A DNA stretch of 64,000 bases from the NCBI GenBank assembly GCA_947652115.1, contig OX393561.1, positions 27,434,315-27,498,314 of the forward strand, read 5' to 3'. This DNA is from Blastomussa wellsi. Its lineage: Eukaryota; Cnidaria; Anthozoa; Scleractinia; Plerogyridae. A program made the position numbers and the translations under genes. Positions 20,855 through 31,200 of the stretch are shown here, one piece after another (the stretch's first letter is position 1; each line of letters starts with the position of its first letter). The notes under the pieces are model-generated. The model saw nothing but the letters and a program-made list of their open reading frames with translations, was not told the DNA's origin and ran no database searches.

Positions 20855-22873
20855 CTATACAACATCATAACCAATTTTAAAAAGCCAAGTCTTGAGCTTA
20901 GATTTAAAAGAAGAAAGGGAATTACAAGATCTAAGTTCGAATGGAAGTGCATTCCAAACAGAAGGTGCGGCAATAGTAAAAGACCGGCCACCATAAGTTT
21001 TAAGATTAAATTTAGATGTAGAAAGTAAAAATTGATTGGAGGATCTAAGAAGTCTACCAGGTGTATAAGGCTTGATGAGATCAGTGATATAGCTAGGTGC
21101 AGCACCATGAAGCGCCTTAAATGTAATTACTGCAATTTTGAAAGTTATTCTTTGTTCAATTGGTAGCCAATGAAGTTGAATAAGCAACGGCGTAACATGC
21201 TCATATCTATTAGTAAGGTGAATAAGCCTAGCAGCACTATTTAGGACACTCTGCAAACGTTTCAAAATACATTTAGGCTGACCGTAGAGCAATGAGTTAC
21301 AATAGTCGATCCTTGCAGTAACAAAGGCATGAATTAGAGTTTTACATGTATCGTAAGAAAGAAACTTGCGAATCTTAAAAATATTGCGTAAATGAAAAAA
21401 CGAAGACTTGCAAACAGCAGTAACGTGCGGCAACATCGATAGAGAGTTATTAAACATAACCCCAATATTTTTAGCCGTAGCTGAACAGTCAACAGTGAGA
21501 GAAGCAATCACCAGGTTTTTTAACGCAGGACGTGGGCGATAGGAGGATGAAAAAACTATAATTTCTGTCTTACCACTGTTCAGCTTCAGCTTGTTATTTA
21601 ACATCCAAAGGTCAATATCTTTAACACAATCTTCAAGAGTAGATGTACATGTTGACATATCCTCAGACGATGACGTTTCAAAAGATAAATATAGCTGTGT
21701 ATCATCAGATAGACCATAAGATCTTGCAATATCACCTAAAGGGGAAGTGTACAAAGAATACAGCAAGGGGCCCAACACGGAACCCTGAGGTACACCATAA
21801 GGTAAGGCATGCACATCAGAAGAGATATCTTGGATTCTGACGTACTGAGTGCGATCAGATAAATATGAACGAAACCAGTCCAGTGCCTGGTCGCAAGTGC
21901 CAAAACGGGTAGATAGTCTAGCAAGGAGAAGAGAATGATCAACTGTATCAAAAGCAGCAGACAGGTCCAGTAGAACCAAAACAACAGATTTTTGATTGTC
22001 AATAGACATAGCAATGTCATTGTAAACCCTGAGAAGAGCCGTTTCGGTGCTATGGTGAGCACGGTAGGCAGACTGAAAGACTTCACACAGACCATTGTTG
22101 TCAATGTAGTCAACAAGCTGCAGAGCCACTACTTTCTCAATGACTTTGGACAAGAAGGTCAGGTCAGAGATCGGCCGAAAGTTCTTAAATTCTTGATAAT
22201 CAAGACTCGGCTTTTTCAACAAAGGACGAATTACAGCTTGTTTAAGTTCAGTGAGCATGACAGAGGTCTTCAAAGACAGCTTAACAATTTTCCAGATCAC
22301 AGGGCAAAGGAGATCAAGGCAACCAAGGAGTATTCTAGAGGGGACAGGGTCGAGTTCACAAGACTTTGATGCCAAAGGGTGCACAATCTGAAGTAAGGTC
22401 GAATATGAAGGACAGCTCAAACGATGAAGTCTAGTTGTTGCTACTGTGACTTCATTAAATAAATAAGTTCCCTGCATAGGGTTCGATTCCAGTTCATGTC
22501 GAATAGTAATAATCTTCTCACCAAAAAAGCCAATGAATCTATTTGCAAGATCCGCCACGGAAGAACAAGATGGATACTGCGGTGCAGGACTCCGATGTAA
22601 CAACTTACCGACAATGCCAATCAGTTTCCTCTGATTAAGGCAATTATCATCAATAAGCTTGGTGTAATATTGTGAGCGGACAGAGAGTAATAGCTCATTG
22701 AAAATACGATTTTGCTTAACAAAACGAAGACGATCTTCGGGCAATCTAGTCCTACGCCATCTCCTTTCCAGTCGGCGGCGAACTCTTCTCTCCAGTTTAA
22801 TCTTCTCACTAAACCAAGGAGCAGCAGGACGTATGGTAACCATGCGCGATTTTAATGGCGCATGCTTGTCCAA
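20855..22873 (-). pseudogene. L2-like reverse transcriptase
   Basis: 672 codons. It contains the RT blocks FRPISDLTFLSKVIEK (about residue 230), LDLSAAFDTVDH (motif A, about 304) and GVPQGSVLGPLL (about 361), then SYGLSDDTQLY where motif C normally reads Y-A-D-D or F-A-D-D. The aromatic and alanine before DD are absent and the segment looks shortened, so polymerase activity is doubtful. The C-terminal LINE region (WLPIEQRITFKIAV, SVWNALPFELR) is present and the ORF ends at a normal stop. The N-terminal Met lies at the edge of the retroposon insertion, so the true protein began upstream in the endonuclease. Confidence 0.88.
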
Positions 22874-22876
22874 AAC

Positions 22877-23141
22877 CTGCCTTGATTGGGATCGCCACCT
22901 TGTCGTGGTGAGGCGGCTTGCGTGCTCCAGTGACCCCTAGAGCTATGTTGGCTGGAGTCTTGTACTCCTGGCAGGGACACCCATGCCAAACAGGTCAAAG
23001 GGTAGGGGCCAGACAAAGAGTGATCCCACTGGCCCTCCAGGTTGGGGGTTGGGCAGAGGGCTGATAACCCTCTCCCGTAAAAAAAACAATTATTACAGAA
23101 ACCAAGGCCCTATGTGCCACGAGGCACGAAAAGGATATATG
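22877..23141 (+). mobile_element. 265-bp retroposon inserted in the LINE, 15-bp TSD
   Basis: ATGCTTGTCCAAAAC occurs at 22862-22876 and again at 23142-23156. Taking out one copy plus the 265 bp between them makes the LINE reading frame continuous, so this is a clean insertion with a 15-bp target duplication. The insert is GC-rich at its left (GATCGCCACCTTGTCGTGGT) and has an A-rich run (GTAAAAAAAACAATT) in its right half. No tRNA-like A and B boxes are obvious. It is either a SINE or a short copy of a larger LINE's 5' region. Confidence 0.85.
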
Positions 23142-23211
23142 ATGCTTGTCCAAAACAGTAGATAACTCCGAATTATACAAGTGAAGCAGCGTAAGTAAAT
23201 CATTGGATGAT

Positions 23212-23646
23212 TCAGACAAAAGAGGAGACATCCAAGGAGGAGAAATCCTCCAACCTGATGGCTTTTAATTTCCGACCACAAATACGCTTCCTTTCCCAAT
23301 TAGGCTTAACAAAACGAAGATCAGCACAAACATTGTAATGATGCGATATCTCTGAGGAATCATCAACTGAAATAGCATTTAAAATATATTCAGCATCACG
23401 AGTGATGACCAGATCCAAGATATGTCCAGCTCGGTGGGTGCAACTACGAACATGTTGTTGTAAATCAAATGACTCCAATAAGCTCAGGAAATTAGCCGCC
23501 GCAGTATCAGTTGTATCATCAACATGAAAATTAAAATCACCAGTGATTACAAGAGAACCAGTTTTAGTGATATAGGATTCTAAAAGCGACGAAAATTCGG
23601 AGCCGATAAAGTAGATTTGTTGGAGAGAACAGGCGAAGTAATGCAA
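23212..23646 (-). pseudogene. LINE endonuclease (EEP/APE type), C-terminal part
   Basis: GSLVITGDFNFHVDD matches the GDFN core of the exonuclease-endonuclease-phosphatase fold. HILDLVITR and EISHHYNVCADL supply the later D and the terminal H region (SDHxxV-like, degenerate). The N-terminal catalytic residues (N and E blocks) are not in this frame. A stop follows SSFV at 23212, after which the open frame shifts. Nicking of the target is the family role; this copy cannot do it. Confidence 0.75.
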
Positions 23647-23861
23647 ATCTGCACGAGATTATTCTTGTTAACAGCATTATGCAAATTTTTAACTTTAGAA
23701 GGAAAAGTTCTTCGACTTTCCACAGTATTGATAGGCCAAACCCTGTCGGTAATTCCACTCTTGACTTCCAATCCTGACATAGTCAGATTAGTTGTCAATG
23801 TTCTAAGATGAAAATCAGAATCACACTTGATTTGCACGAGGTTACAAGGGTTACGACGTCG

Positions 23862-24272
23862 TTACATTTCATGGCGCTGCCGAAAGCGATTTGTTGTAAA
23901 CGATGTAATAGAAGGACCAGGGTTAGGATTGATGTCACCGCTGGTTGCCAGCCGAAGTCGAGTAACATTGAAAGTAGAAATAGAGTTTGGTGTGTAAGGT
24001 ATTCGCGAAGTAAAGTAGCGATGCGTCCTTGTTGAGGATTTTAATCCAAGATGGCAGGTCGATTTCATCCATGACGAGCAAATTGCAAGGAACAAATCCA
24101 GTTCATCAATGTTCATCACAACTTCACCATCGCTTAAAACACGACAAAAACCAAAAAGGAACGTACTCGGATGACACCACGAACGACTTAGACAACAGAA
24201 CAAGAATAAAAATAAAATTGAAGCGGAGCAAATACAACTACGACCAACCACTGCAGTAATCAGTTGAATCAA
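23862..24272 (-). pseudogene. LINE 5' ORF with 2A-like motif
   Basis: 136 codons. A hydrophobic stretch near residues 15-28 (SASILFLFLFCC) and, at about residues 111-120, SGDINPNPGP. This resembles the ribosome-skipping 2A consensus D-V/I-E-x-N-P-G-P but has N in place of E. 2A-like peptides at the N-terminus of CR1/L2-type LINE proteins are known. The frame then runs to a stop at 23862 without joining the endonuclease, presumably because of the internal loss. Confidence 0.65.
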
Positions 24273-24315
24273 TCACTTTACTGCGCATGTCATTCAATTT
24301 TTATCAAACAATTTC

Positions 24316-24385
24316 ACAATCTCGTCCCCAGAGCCAGCTTTTCCTTGGTCAGCATCACGAAAAGCGGGCTCTAGGGACGAGATTG
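24316..24385. mobile_element. 70-bp palindromic MITE with 8-bp near-duplicate flanks
   Basis: CAATCTCGTCCCCAGAGCC on the left pairs with GGGCTCTAGGGACGAGATTG on the right, with AAAAGC inner stems. ACAATTTC (24308-24315) and ACAATTTG (24386-24393) flank it, an imperfect 8-bp duplication that would fit a hAT-driven MITE. Confidence 0.75.
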
Positions 24386-24644
24386 ACAATTTGACTGGTT
24401 TCTTGATGCAACCCCAAACCTGATTGGATTGATATACGTCACTAACTTGGGTGTGACGCCTAAAAGTCTAATTTGATTACTTTGCGGTGGCACTTGCCGC
24501 CACAAAGTCTGCAGCAATATTCGAGGGATTCCACACCACAAATCTTTAGAAAATGTCAATGCTTTTTAACTCTCTTCTTTAACACTATTCATTACTACAC
24601 GGCATTGCAATGTTGTGAAGACATACCCACCTTCCGCTTGTTGC
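24386..24644. other. Non-coding spacer
   Basis: No feature recognised between the MITE and the inverted dispersed repeat. Confidence 0.4.
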
Positions 24645-25745
24645 GACTAAATGCCAACTCTAATTAACAAAGCTATTTCTACCTGAAAATTAAAAACTCA
24701 GAGAATCAAAGGACAGTGCAGAATGCAACACCACACGTGATTCTTGACAGCGGTAACACGATACTTTTGTTTACTTGTAATATGATACTTTTGTTTTTCT
24801 TCGAAATGTTGAAACATGATACTTTGTTTTTCTGCATCGCTGATTTTCAACAGAAAGCGTCATATTTTGTGATTTATTAAACACGCATCAAAGTATTTTA
24901 TCGAAAGACAATAAACGGATCAAATGGAAAAAATATATCTTTCCAAAGGGTTTTTAAAACGTAGTACAGTTAGTACATTGTTCTCTGGTTGTTACGAAAT
25001 TTGTGCCGAAAATCCTGGTGAAAGATTTTGCATATTTAATTACGAACGGTTCGTGAAATATTTACCAGAGCTGGTACGTCTGCAATGAAAGCTGTTTCTC
25101 CGGAATTACCGTACCCTGCGTTCTTGAGTATGCGGCCTCCCTAACTTCAAATTCTTAAATGCCCTATGACATCTACTATGTCCTGAAGCAAAATCTCTGA
25201 TCATGTCTGATCTCTCAGCTCTACTGATTTCAAGCAACTCATCTCCGAGAAATAGGAAGCTGCGTACATCCGCAACTTCAAATTTAACCAAAATTAAAGC
25301 TATCGTTACTTCAGTCAGAAACATTTTAAAATTCACAACTAACCGCAATCAAAAAACAATTCCTCAACCCAAAGCCGCCAAAACAGACTGCTCGCAGCAT
25401 GTTAAAATTTCACATCCTCGTACCTTCTTCACCACCATGAAAATTTCCGAACAGTTTTCCGCTTAAAACCCACACACAACGTTGTACACCAGAGCTACAT
25501 AAACACCGAGTGCTGGAAATAGAGACATCATGCCAACACCGCCCAATAAAGATGGCCGTCCCTTGAATCCAAAACAAATATTGATACAAAATTAAAGGAT
25601 ACATACAAGCTGCAATTTCATTGGTTATCGATCGATAGTATCCTTATTCTGATTGGTGTGAAATACATCGCTCGTCCACCCATCCATCCATCCATCCACT
25701 GAATAGCGACATACGTCCGTACGCCGACTAAGAGTTATTTTTTTA
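24645..25745 (-). repeat. 1.1-kb dispersed repeat, copy B (inverted partner of 7875-8985)
   Basis: Its reverse complement matches 7875-8985 throughout. In this copy the ORF has an additional upstream Met and a lost splice-donor GT. The outer side ends with CGCCGACTAAGAGTTATTTT and is followed by a separate broken gene at 25765. Confidence 0.75.
25106..25348 (-). CDS. Short conserved ORF in dispersed repeat B, unknown function
   Basis: 80 codons, nearly the same protein as 8313-8546: the shared core runs from VNFKMFL to THTQERRV-like residues, with five replacements by eye. Both copies keep the frame despite nucleotide divergence. No domain recognised. Confidence 0.35.
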   Translation of the reverse strand: MRLVVNFKMFLTEVTIALILVKFEVADVRSFLFLGDELLEISRAERSDMIRDFASGHSRCHRAFKNLKLGRPHTQERRVR

Positions 25746-25764
25746 CCAGAAACTGGAAAATCAC

Positions 25765-26100
25765 ATGAAGAACAAGACATGTCCGAAATCATTCCAATAC
25801 TCGGCGAAGGCTAATATCCCGCCAGATGAGACATTTCTAAAAGAATTAAAACAAATCAAAGAACAAGCTGAACAAAGCTTTGTCGGCGCCCTCTCGCGCT
25901 ACAAGAAAATAAGTACAAGAAGGCTAAGCTCTACACGAAAACTAGCGCAACGGCTATAAATGATGTAAATAGTTCGACACGAGATCAGTCGCACTCGGCG
26001 AAAACATTGTGAATCACGACGTAAATAGGGTAGAAAAACTTGAGCAAGATATTACCGAAATTAAACAACTGTTGAAAACACATGTGTTGCAGAGTAGTTA
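25765..26100 (+). pseudogene. Broken coiled-coil protein gene, unknown
   Basis: The first 64 codons form an open frame (KSFQYSAKANIPPDETFLKEL, then EQAEQSFVGAL). Around 25915 the sensible frame shifts (YTKTSATAINDVNSS), and it shifts again near 26010, ending in VEKLEQDITEIKQLLKTHV and a stop at about 26098-26100. The ending has heptad spacing typical of a coiled coil. At least two frameshifts make it a pseudogene. It lies next to polymerase B debris and might belong to the same kind of element; that is inference. Confidence 0.5.
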
Positions 26101-27034
26101 AGGTCGCTCAACGGGTCCGTAACCAATCACAGAGCAGCTCAGAGCACACGTGACACGTCTCGACCAATCAGAAAGCGTCTCACAAAATTACCCAGGAGCA
26201 ATTTTTTTAGCGGTCGTAGTTCCAAGATGGCGGTGCGCCCATACGTGGAAAACTGCGCCCCAGACCTCTACGGAGGTTCTGGACCCGTCTCACCGATTTC
26301 CAGGGCTAATCGATAAAAATCGATAATGGGATGACGTCATGGCTTTCCGGTCCCGTATTATTTTCCAGTCCTTTCGCTAGATGGGGCACTTCTCTTTGGA
26401 GTTAAAAATGAGGAGGAGAAACACAGATTTATTTTTTAGTGGATTTGAAATGGACAATCATGAATAGACTGCTTAAACCTCGCTGATGAAGGATTCATCT
26501 ATCCTTTTACGGCCTTGAAGACATGATGTCATGGCGCTTACAAACGTGTTTTGAATTCGAATCACGGACCTGTACACGAAGTTAATTAGGCTTTTCAAGA
26601 CTTTTGAACACAAAATGGTAATGTACAATGTTGCTTCGAATTTGTATGGAAGTTTTATAAAGATCGGTAAAACCACTGAATTATGAATTGAATGCAAAAG
26701 CCACTTTTAGCATGAAGCCGAGTGAAGTTTGAATAAACTAATTACGCATGCAGAATTGCACGGCTTTGAAATTTTCGATATTTTGATATTTTGAGTACAT
26801 TTCGTGGGTTCATCTTCAATGACATTTAATTTTAGCCTTTTTGGAGCGAATGAAACCGATGGGATGACGTCATGGCTTTCCGGTCCCCGCTCCTGAAGGG
26901 AGCGTATTATTTTCCAGTCCTTTCGCTAGATGGGGCACTCCTCGGGGATTGGTTACCCGCGACTCGTGTTGGGATCCCTGACCTAGCGAAAAGAGCGGAA
27001 AAGGGTATCATCAGGGTGCCACCCCGACTCGTTG
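26101..27034. other. Non-coding DNA containing a 65-80 bp direct repeat
   Basis: GGGATGACGTCATGGCTTTC through GGGGCACT occurs at 26328-26391 and again at 26861-26939. The second copy carries 15 extra bases with a palindromic GCTCCTGAAGGGAGC. About 470 bp separate them; no ORF of note lies between. Confidence 0.7.
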
Positions 27035-27055
27035 TCGCCGGAACTATTTACAATA
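27035..27055. repeat. Direct repeat flanking the polymerase fragment
   Basis: GTCGCCGGAACTATTTACAA occurs here, just after the polymerase stop codon, and again at about 27799-27818 on its upstream side, followed in both cases by ATTTG/ATTG. This suggests that the fragment is bounded by two copies of the gene's own 3' end, as after a tandem duplication with truncation. Confidence 0.65.
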
Positions 27056-27056
27056 T

Positions 27057-27775
27057 TTACAAATTGCAGAGGAGCTCGGCCATCTCCACGTCGTGCTCGT
27101 CCAAGTCGTGCTTGTAGCCGTACGGGTAGGACGTGAAGGTTTCAAAGTCGACCACCCTCTTGTCGAAGACTAGACCGTATTGTTTGGTTCGTGGGGATAC
27201 TTTCAGGCGTTTCGTGGCAGGATCCCGTGTGAAAAAATGCGGGTTGGTCACCTCCACGTCTCTGCGAACTCCTTGGGGATCCGTGAGTTCCTCCAACAGG
27301 TTCCTCTTGAGTATCTCGTAGTTGAGTTGCGCGGAACCACGTACGGATTTCAGGGAGAACCCTCGCACCTTGCAACAGACTTGACCCTGGTCGGACACGA
27401 AGCCGTAGTTTTTGGGGCCACCCGACACGAACTCTGTGATGTAGTCGTCGGGTCGTCTGTGATCTTCGAGTTCGTCAGTCATGTCTCCCAGGTAGTCGCT
27501 CAAGGGAATGTCGACAAGACCCGGTTTCCACTTGTACACCACAGAGTCCGTGTCGAAGTAGATGACTTGGGTGGTGAGTTTCTCTAGGTACGAGTAAAGT
27601 TTTAAACGCGCCCAGCAGGTGGTGAAGGCGGCTACGAAGATGTTTGTCTTCCCGTTGTCGACCTGGTTGGAAGCGTTGTCGGTGTATAGTACTTCCAACA
27701 CTTCGTCGTTGCAGATGCGGATCTGGCTGATGTTCCACAACGGGTTGGAGACGTCCCGTCTTCGTGTTCAGGCTT
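27057..27775 (-). pseudogene. Protein-primed family B DNA polymerase, C-terminal fragment
   Basis: The open frame from about 27775 to 27057 contains YFDTDSVVY, the family B motif C with its two catalytic aspartates, preceded by FVAAFTTCWARLKLY (motif B side) and followed by FTSGGPKNYG-like EFVSGGPKNYGF and KVRGFSL, hallmarks of the protein-primed (DNA_pol_B_2) branch used by Polintons and related elements. Exonuclease, TPR1/TPR2 and motif A are absent, so about 230 residues of a roughly 1000-residue enzyme remain. It ends normally at LLCNL and a stop. No ATG starts it; the upstream edge is a truncation. Confidence 0.82.
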
Positions 27776-27839
27776 TCATTTATTTAAGCGCTTTCAGTGT
27801 CGCCGGAACTATTTACAAATTGAACGCAACGATATATGA

Positions 27840-28130
27840 GCGAGTGCTACATACGTAGAATAAAATCACACAGAGATTTTTTCAAAATTGTTTTAATTAC
27901 AATTCTCATACATGGCATTTCTAAAGTTTACAAAACGTGACAATCGCTTGCAAAATAAAAGCCCAATTCTCCTATCATACATGGCATTTCTAAACGCGAC
28001 AATGCAAAATAAAAGTCTTCACGAATTTTATAGTAGCGTGTGCTACATCAACAAATCACAGATGTTGTTTTGTTTAAAAAATAAAAGTCTTCACAAATTT
28101 TATACGTTTGAGTGCTTTTTCAAGATTCTC
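27840..28130. repeat. Degenerate AT-rich tandem repeats
   Basis: CATACATGGCATTTCTAAA occurs twice (27911 and 27979), and AAAATAAAAGTCTTCACNAA twice (28007, 28079). Local duplications of non-coding sequence. Confidence 0.6.
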
Positions 28131-28285
28131 ACCTAGAAAAACGGTTGTAAAGTTCCACTCCTCAATATCGTAATATTCTCCATAAATGGAACCGCAGCAA
28201 GTCAAGAAAACGCGACCACCCCACTTGGCTGTTATCTCGCCCCATTTGATTTCCTTCACAAACTTCTGGAAGGATTTCTTGCTGG
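28074..28285 (-). pseudogene. Fragment of an unidentified protein
   Basis: An open minus-strand frame from about 28285 to 28074 encodes KFVKEIKWGEITAKWGG, then VFLTCCGSIYGEYYDIEEW. I recognise no domain. It abuts the truncated end of the Helentron ORF in another frame, so it is probably what the Helentron was inserted into or joined with. Its position by the polymerase B fragment suggests the same element, but this is not shown. Confidence 0.35.
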
Positions 28286-31200
28286 TGCATCATTCCTGAA
28301 CATGCTGTATTTGTTATCATCTGTTAAATTATATAAACTATCATCATCCAAGTTGCAGAACCTGCTTTCAGCAAAAATGCTTACATCAGTACTGGAGTAG
28401 TTTAGATCTGCACGTACATCTTTGATGTGCTTATGCAAAGACCTTGCATTGAGGAAACATATTTTCAAACTTATTTCTGGAACATTGTATAATGGGTTCA
28501 CTGCAAGTGTCAATTGTCCTTCAGTTCTCAATCGATGCATTTCTGTCTGCACGTCATTACTAACAGCTATTTTATTCTCACACAGGTCAGTCACATAGAG
28601 ACCATCAATAGTTGTTACTCTACTTAATCCTACATAATGTATGTGAGGAATTGACCTTCTTGTCTCAAAATTTACTACAATCTTTGTTTCAGTATCACCC
28701 TGAGATCTATGAATAGTTTTTGCAGCAGCAGGTCTCAATGGAAATTGTTTTCGGACAATATGGACTGACTTGGATCTGCTAACAGCAAACTGTGTACTTA
28801 TAGGCTTAATTGGTGTCCATGATGCTTCAATGCCATTAATATACAAATGTTTGTTCTCCTTCCTTGTCTTTACTCCTACATCTGCATGATCAAACTGTAC
28901 CCATATGATTCCTGAAGGCTTATCAGTATTATGTATTTGCATCAGTTTAATAACATTTCCTGCACCATTAGTCATGCCATCATCTGTCCTTGTATTCAGA
29001 GATATCTCAGTTCTTTCTCCAACTGCTAAGTGTAATATTGAGTGTAATTGTTTAGTCTTCCTAGGATCGCTCGGTATCTGTTTCAATATTTTGTTTCTAA
29101 GCTCCTGTGATTCAGCTCCAAGTACACTATCATGTGCTTTGATAGAATATTTTATACCTGTAAGAGCATTATGAGCTTTGTGGTTAAAATCATTCACTTT
29201 TGAATTTTGGATAAACAAATGTGGTGCATCTTTTGGATAGCTTGGATTACTTAATGCAATGCAGCGACTCTTTAATTTTGCAATGTCCGCATTTGTATGA
29301 TTACCTTCTCTTAATCTGTTCAATAGCTCAGCAAATTCCTTGCTTTCTCTTTGCCTCATTATTTGTTTCAGTTCAAACATTTTGAAAAGCTCTTGCCACA
29401 CATTAGGAGCAAGAATTCTATATTCATCATTGTCCATGTTCTTGAATATATAACCATCCATCACTGGTTGTAACTGGAATAAATCACCAATAGCAACTAT
29501 ACTGACTGCACCAAAAGGTAGTGAACTACCTTTGATATCTTTTACTCTACCATTTATTTGAATAGTGAACATGGTATTTCCCACCATAGATATTTCATCT
29601 ATAAATATGAGTTTTATTCCACCTAGTTGACATCGTATTGTGTTAAGTCTACTTGACTCAAGGCTTTTGTAGTTTCTTAGTGACTGACTTGCTGGTATTG
29701 CAAGAGCACTATGTATGGTATTTCCCTTAATGTTATATGCTGCTTTTCCAGTAGGTGCTAGCATCAATACTGTTATTTGCGAAAAATCAATGCCAGGTCT
29801 AGTATTGTAATACTTCAATGCAGCCTGATACAAGGCTTTAGTGACATGTGATTTACCAACACCTGCACCACCACTAAGAAAACAGTAAAATGGTTCTTCA
29901 GAGGTCTTAATCTGATGCAAGACATGATAGAAAAATTCTTTTTGTTCTTTATTCAAAGTTTGTACCATATGTCTGTATTCATCGTCTGGTAATTCATTCA
30001 TTGTCAGTGGTTCACTATTATCTACAGATGGTATTCCTAAATCACCTGATAAATTATAATTGCCACTAAAATCAGGATGTAAATCCTGGTCTCCTTCTGC
30101 CTGATGTTGTCGTTCTATATTTTGTGTGCAGGGAGCTATATCATCATATCTGTCTTCTATTTGATTTATTTGTTTCTGAATTTCATTGAAATCTTCATTA
30201 CAAACAGCATATTGTTTCATTTGTTCTTTAATAACATTGGAGAGAACCATACATCTATCTTGATATGATGCAAAGTTTCCTAGTAAATCAGTTTCCTCGT
30301 TTCTCCATGGAGTAAACAGCATTAAAAGTTCACGATAATGTTTTTCTGGTTCTTTTTCTTTGTTAAACCATACGCTTCTTAAAACCCTAGCTTTAGAACG
30401 TCTCTTTGTTTTACTGCTTGTTGTGTTGACAAACTCATCATCATTTTGTTCATCATCAATATATTTTTCCAATGGAAGACCATCAATATCAATCTCATTT
30501 GTTTCCTTAACGTATGGCTTTGAACTACAGTTATCATACCATGCAGCCCAATCTGCTAGTGTTAAATTTTCTAATTTTGGTGGGCGCTTACAATATCTCT
30601 TAAGTAACCCAGTGGTATATATTTCTTCAGAGTCATTATCCATTTCTTTAATGTCTTCTATAGGCTTCAAAAGCTCTACCCTTTCATCAGGAGGTGAAGT
30701 GTTTATGAATATGATTTGTCTTGATGCTTTTCTCATGGGTAACTGCAATGCAATATAAACTGCTTCTTGTGCACTTATTTCTACATTATTAAGAAATTTA
30801 CTGCCAATATCTCTTACTTGCTGTTTTATATTGCAATTGCCCTCTCTAACTTCAGTACATGCCTGTCTCAAAAGTTCACTCATACCTTTTTGTGATTTTG
30901 ATATGTAATTTGCTATGTATACAGCACATGCATAAACATCTAATACATACTGTATATCCATATTTGCTCTCCATGCTGTTAAACAATCTGCATTATAGTT
31001 GTTTATGTGTATTTCATTTGGGTTCCGTTTCAAAAATATGGTAGCAGCATTCAAAGATGAACGGATAGCCATGAAATATTTTTCTTCAGTTATATTCAGC
31101 TGAAGTAATAAGTCCTCAAATGTCATATTTCCACAATTTTGTAAATCATCCAGATAACTCTTTATTGATTTCCAGCTCTCTTTGTACACCTTTATGTCAC

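Larger units (their letters stand above)
20638..24290 (-). mobile_element. Degenerate L2-like non-LTR retrotransposon (LINE)
   Basis: On the minus strand: a 5' ORF with a 2A-like motif, the C-terminal part of an apurinic-type endonuclease, a 672-codon RT frame, and a 3' end with the GTAAAGCGCTTT and AGCGCTCTATAAATA signature of the L2 group, followed by a (TATGT)n tail at about 20638-20655. Part of the endonuclease is missing (between about 23870 and 23650), a frameshift lies near 23225, and a 265-bp retroposon sits at 22877-23141. The element is therefore inactive, though the RT frame is still open. Confidence 0.88.

Noticed and set aside
22489..22505. GGTTCGATTCC, a tRNA B-box-like sequence
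   Set aside because: It lies within the LINE coding region, with no A box or cloverleaf around it.
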